Origin: Alkaliphilus sp.
Lineage (GTDB): Bacteria > Bacillota > Clostridia > Peptostreptococcales > NVVX01
Assembly (NCBI GenBank): GCA_002733545.1
Contig: NVVX01000014.1
Coordinates: forward strand, 22,040-59,517
Direction: 5' to 3'
Length of the DNA stretch: 37,478 bases
Shown: positions 16,614-25,858 of the stretch, piece by piece
Numbering within the stretch: position 1 is the first letter of the stretch
Layout: every line of letters begins with the position of its first letter
Position numbers and translations under genes: made by a program
Notes under the pieces: model-generated
What the model was told of the DNA's origin: nothing
Seen by the model: the letters and a program-made list of their open reading frames with translations, nothing else
The model's database searches: none

Positions 16614-17681
16614 TTACAGAACAACAAAAGCGGCGCGAAACCCGATGTTCGTGAGCACGTTCGAGCGAACGTAGTACAAAAGCAACGCGAAAACCCCAGC
16701 ACTGGACGAACTGCCCCAACTGCCACCACGCAACGGAAAATACTCCGTATTTGCTACTGTCGCGAACCAGAATCCATCATGTCCGAATTCCGCAACGCCT
16801 GTGACGTCCATGCTCGCTTGTATTCCTTCTTTTGTGATAGCTGCCAGTGTTTTTAATGCCGTTATTTTTTGTCCACTTGTGCCTGAAACGATTACCCCGC
16901 TCGGAACGCCGCCTTTCGTAATTTCACTGTTTCGCAACGTTATTCCCGCTACCCATTCCCAGACATTACCGTTAAGATCGTATACCCCTGTTGTTTTGCC
17001 GTTGTGTGTAGTCAGATTGACTCCAGCGCCCCAGCCTGTTTTTGTTCCTGTGCCAATTAGCGCGCGACCAGCTTGCGTAGGGTCAGCTGTAAACACTACT
17101 GAAGTGTCGTCCACATCTTTTAAGCTGCTGTTATTCCCGTATGGTTGCCAACGATTAGCCCCAAACACAGCAGGACCAATTAGCATGGAATATACCGCAA
17201 GCGATACAGCTTGCTCGTTTGTCATCATTTGTACATTCGAAGCTATGCACGCAGCAACAGAAGCATCCCAATCGACAGAGATCCAAGGTATAACCCCTTG
17301 CCTGCTCGTAGCAAGTGTTCCAACCCCTGCAGCACTGTTACTTGCATCGTTTCTGCTTGCTTGATATTTTCCAGCGTAGAAACCTAAGAACAAGACTTCT
17401 ACATAATCAGCATTTACTATCCCTGTCGCAGGCTCTACACTCACGAAAAAGCCAATTGGTCGACTCGGATGCGAGCACGCAGTCGGATTTATTAGCATAT
17501 ATGCACGAAAACTAGGCTGCCAAACGTAGATACTATTGTCAACTATGAAATCGTGATTCTCGTGTGCGTTTCCAGTGTCTAGCGCGTGCAATTTTTGCGT
17601 TTGAGAGACAAAAACACCGTCACTGTTTTGTGTGAAAGCGCTTGTAGGACTTCCGGCTCCTGTTCTTCTTATCAATATCAC
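16614..17681 (-). CDS. DGR target protein, FGE-sulfatase/C-type-lectin-like fold, probable phage tail-fibre receptor-binding protein
   Basis: GVYDLNGNVWEWVAG and YFPLRGGSWGSSSSAGVFALLLYYVRSNVLTNIGFRAAF; C-terminus coincides with VR. Confidence 0.9.
   Translation of the reverse strand: MILIRRTGAGSPTSAFTQNSDGVFVSQTQKLHALDTGNAHENHDFIVDNSIYVWQPSFRAYMLINPTACSHPSRPIGFFVSVEPATGIVNADYVEVLFLGFYAGKYQASRNDASNSAAGVGTLATSRQGVIPWISVDWDASVAACIASNVQMMTNEQAVSLAVYSMLIGPAVFGANRWQPYGNNSSLKDVDDTSVVFTADPTQAGRALIGTGTKTGWGAGVNLTTHNGKTTGVYDLNGNVWEWVAGITLRNSEITKGGVPSGVIVSGTSGQKITALKTLAAITKEGIQASMDVTGVAEFGHDGFWFATVANTEYFPLRGGSWGSSSSAGVFALLLYYVRSNVLTNIGFRAAFVVL
16630..16736 (-). repeat. DGR variable repeat (VR) at the 3' end of the target gene
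   Basis: Core 16635-16736 vs TR 16056-16157: 12 mismatches, all at TR sense-strand A. Downstream T/G difference at 16055/16634. Confidence 0.95.
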
Positions 17682-18016
17682 GCCATCACCGCCTTCAGTG
17701 TCGTTATTTCAGTTCCTGTCAAGTCTGTTTCTGTTCCATCCAAAGCAAAACTTAAGCACCAGTAGTTAGTGCTTGTACTTTGAAACACAGTCGCAGACTC
17801 TTCGTCTGACGTCAAGCCTAAAAAATACCCATTCGGCGTAATCATGACCATATAGTCGCCTTCCGATCTAATCGATAAATCAAAAAAAGTTTCTGCCAAA
17901 CTGACCGTTTCTCCATTTATGATTGCGACCCCAGCCGGCATTGTCACATTCATCCCCGCCACAGATGGTGTTATATCATAACTTATATTCTCATATACTC
18001 CTGTGATTGTTTTCAT
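17678..18016 (-). CDS. Small fibre-region protein upstream of and overlapping the DGR target
   Basis: 112 aa, MKTITGVYENISYDITPSVAGMNVTMPAGVAIINGETVSLAE; 4-nt overlap with target start. Confidence 0.6.
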   Translation of the reverse strand: MKTITGVYENISYDITPSVAGMNVTMPAGVAIINGETVSLAETFFDLSIRSEGDYMVMITPNGYFLGLTSDEESATVFQSTSTNYWCLSFALDGTETDLTGTEITTLKAVMA

Positions 18017-18031
18017 AATTTCACTTCCTCT

Positions 18032-18586
18032 CTAAAATGTTAAAACAAGCGAGGCAACTTGCAAGTTACCTGTGTGTGTGTCTAGCATGTCATCACCTAT
18101 TCTAGTCAATTTTATGGTAATGGGGTCCCCTGCAATATATGCAGTGTTTGGGATTGTATTCGCAAGTGTCATTATGTGATATCCAGCCCCTACCCCTGGC
18201 GTAACTGTATGTATCGCATCTACGAAAGTTGTACCCTTTATGCTGTATGAAAAATTAATTCTTATGTCACCAGCGTCTGCCTGCCCGACAAAATATCCGA
18301 GATTAATGCTGATATCTCCAGACTCGCCCACAAAACTGCAGATTGCTGTTTGCAAAAAATCTGCTGCAAATTCAATTGTTGGTATTTCTCCAGTTAGTCC
18401 TTGTGTTGGCTCTGCCAGAGGGTCCGCTAACATCACATTAATTTCTACACTTCCAATCGCCTGCGCCGCAACAATACCTTCTTCGATGTTATTCATGATA
18501 GAAGCATTTATGGGCGTTCCGACCTGAATGATGTTTCCTTGTTGATCCTTTATTTGATCGATATGAGTGTTTCTTATATACGCCAC
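18032..18586 (-). CDS. Tail fibre/baseplate-associated protein
   Basis: N-terminus GTPINASIMNNIEEGIVAA resembles the GTxxNAxxxNxIExGI segment of phage fibres. Confidence 0.6.
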   Translation of the reverse strand: MAYIRNTHIDQIKDQQGNIIQVGTPINASIMNNIEEGIVAAQAIGSVEINVMLADPLAEPTQGLTGEIPTIEFAADFLQTAICSFVGESGDISINLGYFVGQADAGDIRINFSYSIKGTTFVDAIHTVTPGVGAGYHIMTLANTIPNTAYIAGDPITIKLTRIGDDMLDTHTGNLQVASLVLTF

Positions 18587-18587
18587 T

Positions 18588-18917
18588 CTACACCACCTCC
18601 TGTATATTTATGTCGAATGCAAACATTATTCCTTGCATGTCTGTCTTTGTAGTTATATCTTGTTTTTCTAAAAAGATTCTCCCCATGTTGTCTAGAAGAA
18701 TGATTTTTGTTATTGTTCCTGTTACTAGATCGTCGAAATAAACAAGTATTCTTATTTTGTTTCCTGTTATTTCAACTTTGTGTATGGCGACCGTCCTAGG
18801 AGCGCCCTCAAATGTCATTTCTGCATGTGTTAAAAAGAGCTCAATACTCTTTGCAATAGCTTCTTTCCCTTGTGTTGTTATCACAATATCACCTCTCCTA
18901 CCATAAATGTCCCGCAT
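18588..18917 (-). CDS. Phage tail-region protein of unknown function
   Basis: 109 aa ORF in the tail operon between gp48-like and fibre genes. Confidence 0.5.
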   Translation of the reverse strand: MRDIYGRRGDIVITTQGKEAIAKSIELFLTHAEMTFEGAPRTVAIHKVEITGNKIRILVYFDDLVTGTITKIILLDNMGRIFLEKQDITTKTDMQGIMFAFDINIQEVV

Positions 18918-19582
18918 ACTCTAAAGTTTTTTGTTGCTATAATGTTAGATGTCTCAAATATGCTTGTGTATGAATGCCCTTTTATTTTATTCATTAACTC
19001 ATTTGATAAGAATGTACCGCATATTGGAAAATTGTATATGCCTGTATTATAAGACGTTTGTAGTCGCAATGTTGAATTGTAAAAATAGCCGTAATTTGGT
19101 AGAGCACTCGCTGGTTTTGTTCTTCTAATTTCTTTCTGCAAAGCCAAAAGGTTGTCTAGTGTGTTTAATTCGCCCTTGTCTACAAATACAATGAACTCCG
19201 CCCATCTCAGCAAATCTGTTTTATAGAGCGATTCAATGTATGCGTTTTCATGCCCTATACCTTTAAGCGCAATTAGCATCCCTTCGCTAGTCCCAGCTTT
19301 TCCTGCAATCACTTTTTTCAGCATAAGTCTATTTCTGAAAAGTTCCTCGCTTTCGTCATGCAGGCGTTGCATGCTTCTGTCTGCGCCATGTTGATTGAGC
19401 ATTTCCATAGAAGCACTCACAGCCATGGATTCTTCCCTAGCTTTGAAAATATCTTCTTTCGTCTTTTCGGCTATCCCCCCGAGAACTCTAAAAAATATTT
19501 GCAATTGATTCTTGTGGTTTACGACCTTTTTTAGTGGATTGTGGAGCAAGTAATACATGTATTCACAAAATTTATCAAACAT
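18881..19582 (-). CDS. Tail protein, Mu gp48-like (tail protein I-like)
   Basis: Position directly after the baseplate J-like gene; 233 aa. Confidence 0.6.
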   Translation of the reverse strand: MFDKFCEYMYYLLHNPLKKVVNHKNQLQIFFRVLGGIAEKTKEDIFKAREESMAVSASMEMLNQHGADRSMQRLHDESEELFRNRLMLKKVIAGKAGTSEGMLIALKGIGHENAYIESLYKTDLLRWAEFIVFVDKGELNTLDNLLALQKEIRRTKPASALPNYGYFYNSTLRLQTSYNTGIYNFPICGTFLSNELMNKIKGHSYTSIFETSNIIATKNFRVCGTFMVGEVIL

Positions 19583-19584
19583 GC

Positions 19585-20715
19585 CTACACCCTCTCAATA
19601 ATCACAGTTACGCTACCTAGGACAATAACCTTGTCATTTTGCAAAATTACATCGCCCGCAGGAGTTGTTATTTTGACATTTCTTAAAATACTTATCTCTT
19701 TTTTGAGCGCGAATATCAAGTCTGCTATATACAATTCGTTCAACTTTCTCTCTTTGGTCATTTTAAAAGCATCTGCAATTATTGATACCACCTTATTTTC
19801 TATCCCTGTGACATCAGTTAGAATTGGAATATAGATCGATACGCTCACATTCTGCGTTACTGCTTGCGCTGATTTCACGAGCAAGTTGTCGTGTGGCGCT
19901 CTTATTTTTTCAGCTTCCAATTTGACTTCGTCAAGGAGTATCTGTGTAGCTTCTCCAGCTGTGGATGTGATAATTATATCCACTGTTCCCTGCCCGCGTG
20001 GATGCATGTCGTCCACCGTAGCGAACAAAACTCCTGGCACTGCTTCGCATACAGTTCTGTACTTACCACTAATCGGATATGCTGCTAGCTCAGCCCATGA
20101 ATTGAGAATTCTTCCCCTGAACATCTCATCACTCTCAACATCACTTCCTTCTCGTGTAACCCACCCTCCCTCGTTTACAATCTCGTCTATCCCCTCAATG
20201 TAAACTAAAGACTTCTTTATTTGCCCTGATGGTAGATTGTATTTGATTCCTTCTCTTTCTGCTTCTACCAAAACTTCTGTAGATAAAATATTCTTTGCTA
20301 AAAATACGTCTTCCGTAGAAACAAACCTGAACTCTTCTCCATTTATATCCTTTTCTGTCTTAAAAACATTTCCTTTTGCAATTTTCAAGTTTGTGGTCGC
20401 TACAGTTCTTTTTAATGTCAAATTCCCCATAGTTTTTGTAGCTTCTTTCCTTTTCTTTGAATAGTCCGCGCCTTTGAAATCAAGCCAAATCCCATCAGCA
20501 GATGAGACGAACATATTTGATAACACCGTCCTGAGAAGTTTCACAAGTTCGATTCTAATCTGAATGAATATCATGATAATTGTGAAAAAGATTCCACCAC
20601 TATTGAAATTGTTTATGCTGAACCCTTCTGCTTCGAGTTCGCTAATTATCTCATCTTTTAGTCCATCTCGATCTGGTATAGGAATAACTCCATCTAAGAC
20701 TTTCTCACTCATCAT
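19585..20715 (-). CDS. Baseplate J-like protein (Mu gp47-like)
   Basis: GADYSKKRKEATKTMGNLTLKR...GNVFKTEKDINGEEFRFVSTEDV...YPISGKYRTVCEAVPGVLFATVDDMHPRGQGTVDIIITS. Confidence 0.88.
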   Translation of the reverse strand: MMSEKVLDGVIPIPDRDGLKDEIISELEAEGFSINNFNSGGIFFTIIMIFIQIRIELVKLLRTVLSNMFVSSADGIWLDFKGADYSKKRKEATKTMGNLTLKRTVATTNLKIAKGNVFKTEKDINGEEFRFVSTEDVFLAKNILSTEVLVEAEREGIKYNLPSGQIKKSLVYIEGIDEIVNEGGWVTREGSDVESDEMFRGRILNSWAELAAYPISGKYRTVCEAVPGVLFATVDDMHPRGQGTVDIIITSTAGEATQILLDEVKLEAEKIRAPHDNLLVKSAQAVTQNVSVSIYIPILTDVTGIENKVVSIIADAFKMTKERKLNELYIADLIFALKKEISILRNVKITTPAGDVILQNDKVIVLGSVTVIIERV

Positions 20716-21125
20716 CTCACGATCACCACCTCTACATTGAGTCTGTCAAGAACTATATTAAGTTCTTGTTCTTTTTCATAGCCATCACATTTGAACTTTA
20801 CTCGTATTAAAAACCTATCTTCCTCATTTGACATAGTAACCTTTATTGATTCCGCATCAACTTCTAGTCGCTTGCCAAGCTTTTCAACTATCCTTTGCTT
20901 CAATTCAATTCTTACTAGATTATCATCTTCAGCCTGAACAAAATCCAAAAGAGACCAGCCATACTCTTCATCATAAAACACTTCTTTTTCTTGTGTCAAA
21001 GCTTCATGCCTAATGTCTTGTTGTAAACACTCAAAACCTGTAACTAAAGCCGCATCGCCGTTAGCCGCTTTAGCAATCTGCATCTCACTATCTATTCTTA
21101 CATCCGTGTTATAAAATCCTACCAT
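20712..21125 (-). CDS. Baseplate wedge protein, Mu gp46/GP25-like
   Basis: YDEEYGWSLLDFVQAEDDNLVRIELKQRIVEKLGKR; adjacent to gp47-like. Confidence 0.7.
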   Translation of the reverse strand: MVGFYNTDVRIDSEMQIAKAANGDAALVTGFECLQQDIRHEALTQEKEVFYDEEYGWSLLDFVQAEDDNLVRIELKQRIVEKLGKRLEVDAESIKVTMSNEEDRFLIRVKFKCDGYEKEQELNIVLDRLNVEVVIVR

Positions 21126-21403
21126 TAGGTCACCTTCTCAATAATATATGCACGGCTGAGCTTCCCATAAAGCAAGCCAATTACAACAATGTCCCCAAGT
21201 GCAAAAATGCTATTGCTTCTCACATTAGAAATCCTTGGAAATCTTACATCAGCCACTTTACTTTCGTCAAGAATTTGCAAATCGTGCTCGTTTCCCGAAA
21301 TCCTCGTTACCCTCGCATAAAGCAAGCTCGGAACTCTTAAGTGCGCATACTCTCTTCCTAGCAAGCTTTTAAATTTAGCGTCTATCATTGTCTCTATCAT
21401 CAC
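21125..21403 (-). CDS. Small baseplate/spike OB-fold-like protein (Mu gp45 position)
   Basis: 92 aa, VGL-type beta-rich ORF between hub and gp46-like. Confidence 0.5.
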   Translation of the reverse strand: MMIETMIDAKFKSLLGREYAHLRVPSLLYARVTRISGNEHDLQILDESKVADVRFPRISNVRSNSIFALGDIVVIGLLYGKLSRAYIIEKVT

Positions 21404-22173
21404 ACGTCACCCTTGAAATATATTTTACTTCTTGCAAAGCCATTTCCTGTAGTTGAAAATATCACTTTAGTTACTTCAAATTCTCCTGTTGTTTTCGGAT
21501 GCACTACCCTTATTTCTTGAGAGTGCCTTACAAGTGGAGCTGCTACCGTCTGAAGCTCCCAAAGCCCATTTTCAAAGTTTAAGTCTATAATATTAACTGC
21601 ATACTCAAACTCATAATTTGTGCTTTGATTTGGCTTGTCTCCCCAGTAAAAAGTCTTGTCTGCGAAGAAGAAAGCCTCCTGTATCCCCCATAGATTGTGT
21701 ATCTCTTCAATCACATCAATCGCACTCATTCTGAATACAGGAACTACTTTCTTTATCTGATGCGTTTTGTTTGTCAATTTAAAACTCTGAATATCTGCTT
21801 CTCTTAAGACGTGCTCAATCATCTCGCGAGGCGCAACGTCAATGAAGGTGTTTGTGATGATTGTCTTTTCAAGCTTGAGCATGTCGTCTTTTAAAATGAT
21901 TTCGTTCTGTTGAGAACCTCCCAAAGTATTTATAGACTCTTTTGCGTACCCCTTAAAAACATCCTCAAATGCCCCATTGTACCCCAACTTAACAATTGCC
22001 TCGTCTAGCTTATTAATTATGACCTCCTCACCAAGCTGTTCTGTAAAGATTATCTTCGCCCAGTCAAAATACGAAGATGCAGCTGAGTGAACTTCTACTT
22101 CTACTCCTTGTGAAAAAGAGTAAGAACCTATCTCTACTTTTAATTCAGGATAGAAAAAATCATTAGTATTCAC
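21400..22173 (-). CDS. Baseplate hub protein (Mu gpP / late control D-like)
   Basis: Position and sequence KVEIGSYSFSQGVEVEVHSAASSYFDWAKIIF. Confidence 0.6.
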   Translation of the reverse strand: MNTNDFFYPELKVEIGSYSFSQGVEVEVHSAASSYFDWAKIIFTEQLGEEVIINKLDEAIVKLGYNGAFEDVFKGYAKESINTLGGSQQNEIILKDDMLKLEKTIITNTFIDVAPREMIEHVLREADIQSFKLTNKTHQIKKVVPVFRMSAIDVIEEIHNLWGIQEAFFFADKTFYWGDKPNQSTNYEFEYAVNIIDLNFENGLWELQTVAAPLVRHSQEIRVVHPKTTGEFEVTKVIFSTTGNGFARSKIYFKGDV

Positions 22174-22184
22174 AACTACACCTC

Positions 22185-22775
22185 CTAAAATGGGACTATC
22201 CCTAATCTTGATTTAAAGTCAATTGTGCTTGCAGTGTCAATGGCAGGAGACTTCGCAGTCTTAGATGATCTGCCTTCTAAATACTCTCTAAACTCGTCAC
22301 TTAGAGCAATTTCTGTTTTAGTAATGACTTTCTTAACTTCTTTCTCAACTGGAGCGCTCTTTACTGCTGTTATCTTTATAGGTATGTACTCCCAAAATTC
22401 GAGTGTTGCTGAAATTTCAGACTTTCCACTTTTTTCCTTCGTGTTTAAATCTTTTAATATTACTCTTGTGACTCCCCTTGCGCTTGTATGTTCGTTTATT
22501 ATCTCATGTACAATAGGTTTCTTTTGCCCCGCTTTTTTGAATAGCGCTTGTATTGTCGCAAGCTTCTCTAACGCTGTTTTCCCACTGTCATCCAAGAGCC
22601 TAAGTTCAAGATACATCTTCGCATCACTATACCCTGTTGCTTGCTTTGGCTTTGTTTTCTTGCCTTTTATATCAATTTCTTCTACTCTAGCACTGCCTTT
22701 GATTTCAAAGCTCTTATATATACCAGGAAGGATAACACCTCCTACTTTAACGGTACTCTCATCAATAATTAGCAT
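22185..22775 (-). CDS. Tail/baseplate protein after the tape measure (Mu gpN position)
   Basis: 196 aa; GVILPGIYKSFEIKGSARVEEIDIKGKKTKPKQATGYSDAKMYLELRLLDD. Confidence 0.6.
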   Translation of the reverse strand: MLIIDESTVKVGGVILPGIYKSFEIKGSARVEEIDIKGKKTKPKQATGYSDAKMYLELRLLDDSGKTALEKLATIQALFKKAGQKKPIVHEIINEHTSARGVTRVILKDLNTKEKSGKSEISATLEFWEYIPIKITAVKSAPVEKEVKKVITKTEIALSDEFREYLEGRSSKTAKSPAIDTASTIDFKSRLGIVPF

Positions 22776-22789
22776 GTTACCCCACCTTT

Positions 22790-25243
22790 TTATATTGGAT
22801 TTGGTTCTGGACTATTTGAGTTGTTATAGTCCTCAATTTCTTTTAGCAGCCTTAAAAGCAATGGAATCTCTTTGATTTTTTCTAGGTCAACATTGATAGT
22901 TATATATTGATTTGCGCCTTCGATTTTTTCCTTGCTCTTTTTTTCTACGTGGAAAGCTTCTTTTTCCTTGGATATTTCTTTTAGCGAAATCTTTTCAATC
23001 TTTCTTTCTTTCATTGAAAAGTCATCATTTTTCAATGTGTCCTTGTAGTTTAATTCCACGCTCTCAAATGCTTCTTTGGTTGTCTGAGCAGGCAAGTGCT
23101 TAGTCTTAATCATTCCTGTATTTATTGTTTCAAATACGCTTGCTCCCGAGAGTGTCAAGGAAGATAACGGACCCTCTTTTGCATCACTAAAAGGTAGTAA
23201 CTTTCTAATTCTTCCTAGCGCGCCTTTAACCATGTCAATTGGCTTGGAGATAGTTTTCTTGATGCCGCTTGCCAAGGTCTCCATTATCTTCTTTCCTGAA
23301 TTCGAAATATCGGGTAAAAAGTTTGTAAAGAAGCTAGTAAACCCTGTCTTTATGCCAGTCCAAATGTCTGTGAAAAAAGCCTTTATCTTGCCCCAGTTCT
23401 TAAATATAAGCATTGGTATTCCGATAAACGGGAATATTGCTGCTATAAGTGCCACAAAACCATTAGGCATAGAGGTGACTTTTTCTTTAATCCAATTAAA
23501 ACCATTAACAGCGCCTTGCACAGCGCCGTTCCATGCGCCACTTAAAAACGATACTACCGAGTCCCAATTTTGCCAAAGCAACACTAATGCTGCAATGAGT
23601 GCAATGATTCCAATTACAACCCATGTGATGGGATTCGCTAAGAGCGCAGCTGTAAACGACCACACCGAAGCGATTAGCCCAGGCATTGCTTTAACTCCTG
23701 TTAAAACCGCCTGCTTCCCCATTCCATACATTCCTATAGTCATTTTTTTAATAGAACTAGCTCCACTGATAACTGCTGTTTTACCCATCTTAACAATAGA
23801 TGATCCCACGTTTTTAATGCCTGTTGCCGCAGAAGATGAATATTTTTTTATGTTTGTGAACCCATTCTTGATTGCATCCCCTGCATACATAGAGCGTATT
23901 CGCATGCTCTCTAAAAGCCCTGGTATCCCTTTTATGGCTCTAGCAAAGCCTTTGAAATTCCCTATAGTTTTTACTGTTATTAGACCAATCCCACCAATTG
24001 CTAGATTTAACCCCCCAAACACTATAAGAGCTAATCCTGTAGCTAGTATTAAGTGCATGAACATCCTAAATAGCGTTTCATTTTCTCCTATCCAGACACT
24101 AAGCCACGCGACAATGTCAAGGCCTTTGTTTACCATGTTCATGAAAGTAGGTAGTAGTTGATTTCCTATCATTTCTTTTAAGTTCTTAATTTGCTGTTTC
24201 AATATTTCATATCTAGCTCCAGGGTCTTTATTCATCGCTACAGCCATATTGGTTGCTAGTTCTGTTCCTTCTCCCATGGAACCATGCATACTCACAATTC
24301 CAGATTGTAGTAAATTGGTTTTGTCACGCAGTGTTTCTATCAACGCAACTGCTTCTTGAGTTCCAAAAGCCTCCTGTAGCTCCATTCTTTCAATTGCATC
24401 AAACGTGTCTCCATATTTGCCTTCTAATTCCCCTAGTATTTCAGGCATAGAACGAATTTGATTGTTCGCATCTAAAAAAGCTAACTCTAGAGCTTCTCCT
24501 GCTTTTCCAGCGCTTCGCAAAAACGCTTTGTACTGCGTTCCCGCTTCGCTGCCTGACATAGTTCCTTGCAATATACCAAGAACACTCAATTGTTCCTCTA
24601 ACGGAATCTGCGCCGAGGTTGCAGCAGCTCCTAAAGTCCTAATCGAGGCAGACATTTCTGCTCCTGTTGTTCTAAACTTCTCAGTAGATTGCGAAATCCC
24701 TGCGGCGAATATCTTCCCAAATTCAATATCAGTCATTTCAGAGTAAAAATTCTTGTGTATCCCATGCCCCATTGCGAACAAAGAGGTCATTTCACCTACT
24801 GTAGATTTGGTGGCTTTCCCAGTTAATGCCGCAAGCCTAGTATACTCCGCCACCGCAGTATCACTAAGACTTGATATCCCTGATTTAATGTCATAAGCTG
24901 CTGTTATGAATTCTGACTTCGTAGTCCCAGCCCACGTATTTGAGAAATCAATTCCTGCTTGCTCAAGTGCTTTTAAATCTTTAATGCCTACAGAACTTAG
25001 CTCGCCTAAAGCCTTTTTAGTTTCGAAGGTAGCTTTGACAGGCGAGAGCGCAACTGTTGCAATTTGACTTCCTACTAATCCCATAGCAAGCCCCGCACTT
25101 GTCATGCCAGAAAAACTCTGTTTTGCCCTTTCGAGTTTGCCTATAGTTTGATCTAGACCTGTATTTATCCTTGCAGTTGGTCCAGAGAGGTTATCAATCA
25201 TACTCACTATTACTGATAATCTAAATATTGACTCCAAACTCAC
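22790..25243 (-). CDS. Tail tape measure protein
   Basis: 817 aa; TP901-type N-terminal region (FETKKALGELSSVGIKDLKALEQAG), central hydrophobic segments. Confidence 0.92.
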   Translation of the reverse strand: MSLESIFRLSVIVSMIDNLSGPTARINTGLDQTIGKLERAKQSFSGMTSAGLAMGLVGSQIATVALSPVKATFETKKALGELSSVGIKDLKALEQAGIDFSNTWAGTTKSEFITAAYDIKSGISSLSDTAVAEYTRLAALTGKATKSTVGEMTSLFAMGHGIHKNFYSEMTDIEFGKIFAAGISQSTEKFRTTGAEMSASIRTLGAAATSAQIPLEEQLSVLGILQGTMSGSEAGTQYKAFLRSAGKAGEALELAFLDANNQIRSMPEILGELEGKYGDTFDAIERMELQEAFGTQEAVALIETLRDKTNLLQSGIVSMHGSMGEGTELATNMAVAMNKDPGARYEILKQQIKNLKEMIGNQLLPTFMNMVNKGLDIVAWLSVWIGENETLFRMFMHLILATGLALIVFGGLNLAIGGIGLITVKTIGNFKGFARAIKGIPGLLESMRIRSMYAGDAIKNGFTNIKKYSSSAATGIKNVGSSIVKMGKTAVISGASSIKKMTIGMYGMGKQAVLTGVKAMPGLIASVWSFTAALLANPITWVVIGIIALIAALVLLWQNWDSVVSFLSGAWNGAVQGAVNGFNWIKEKVTSMPNGFVALIAAIFPFIGIPMLIFKNWGKIKAFFTDIWTGIKTGFTSFFTNFLPDISNSGKKIMETLASGIKKTISKPIDMVKGALGRIRKLLPFSDAKEGPLSSLTLSGASVFETINTGMIKTKHLPAQTTKEAFESVELNYKDTLKNDDFSMKERKIEKISLKEISKEKEAFHVEKKSKEKIEGANQYITINVDLEKIKEIPLLLRLLKEIEDYNNSNSPEPNPI

Positions 25244-25245
25244 GT

Positions 25246-25811
25246 CTAGCTCCCCCCTTCAGAAAAGACCTTCGCTATAGCTCTAGCCATTGTGTTTTCT
25301 TCCATTTCTTGAACAATTCTCGCATATGCAAGCGCCCTCATAAATTCTTCAATATCCATCTCTTTTATTTCTTTTTTTAGCAGCTCTAGAGGAACGTATC
25401 TGTATATTTCTATCGTTCCTGATTCTACGAAGTTGCTTTTAACAGCCTCTAGTTGTTCTTCTAAAGCAGCTTGAAATTTGTTGTTTTAGGCAATCCCAAC
25501 ATACTGAGAAGTTTTTCACCTACCCCTAAACCAAGTGCAGGATATTTCTCTAGTTGACTTTCAATTTCTTCAAGTTGTTCTTCTATGATGTTATCTCTTA
25601 CAAAGTTGTTCATAGCTCTTATGCTGTCTTTTGACATGTCTCTTATATACCTATTAAATGACGATGTCTTAGGCTTTTTAAAATAGAACAGCATTGCTAC
25701 AGTTTCATACTCGCCACGTGGCTCAATTTCTGTCTTAATCTCATATAACTTCCCATATTTCTTCTTTAGTTCTTCAACCTTCAAACTTTTTTCTTTGCTT
25801 TTATCTTCCAT
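25246..25811 (-). CDS. Frameshifted tail assembly chaperone (gpGT-type fusion by -1 PRF), about 188 aa
   Basis: The -1 frame continues QAALEEQLEAVKSNFVESGTIEIYRYVPLELLKKEIKEMDIEEFMRALAYARIVQEMEENTMARAIAKVFSEGGS*; slippery A AAT TTC at 25473-25479. Confidence 0.8.
25461..25811 (-). CDS. Tail assembly chaperone, zero-frame product (gpG-type)
   Basis: 116 aa ORF between tail tube and tape measure genes. Confidence 0.82.
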   Translation of the reverse strand: MEDKSKEKSLKVEELKKKYGKLYEIKTEIEPRGEYETVAMLFYFKKPKTSSFNRYIRDMSKDSIRAMNNFVRDNIIEEQLEEIESQLEKYPALGLGVGEKLLSMLGLPKTTNFKLL

Positions 25812-25858
25812 TTTACTTCCTCCTAAAAATAGTATTTGTCATTTATCTTGCGAATTTT

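Noticed and set aside
15433-17515. Plus-strand ORFs within RT, avd and the DGR target (e.g. 16801-17364)
   Set aside because: Antisense to well supported minus-strand genes; no domain support.
17678-19582. Second VR in neighbouring fibre genes
   Set aside because: No other stretch resembling TR (LRGGNW...GFR) was seen in the window by eye.
22225-24161. Long plus-strand ORFs (22225-22875, 23232-24161) inside tail genes
   Set aside because: Shadow ORFs opposite the tape measure and gpN-position genes.
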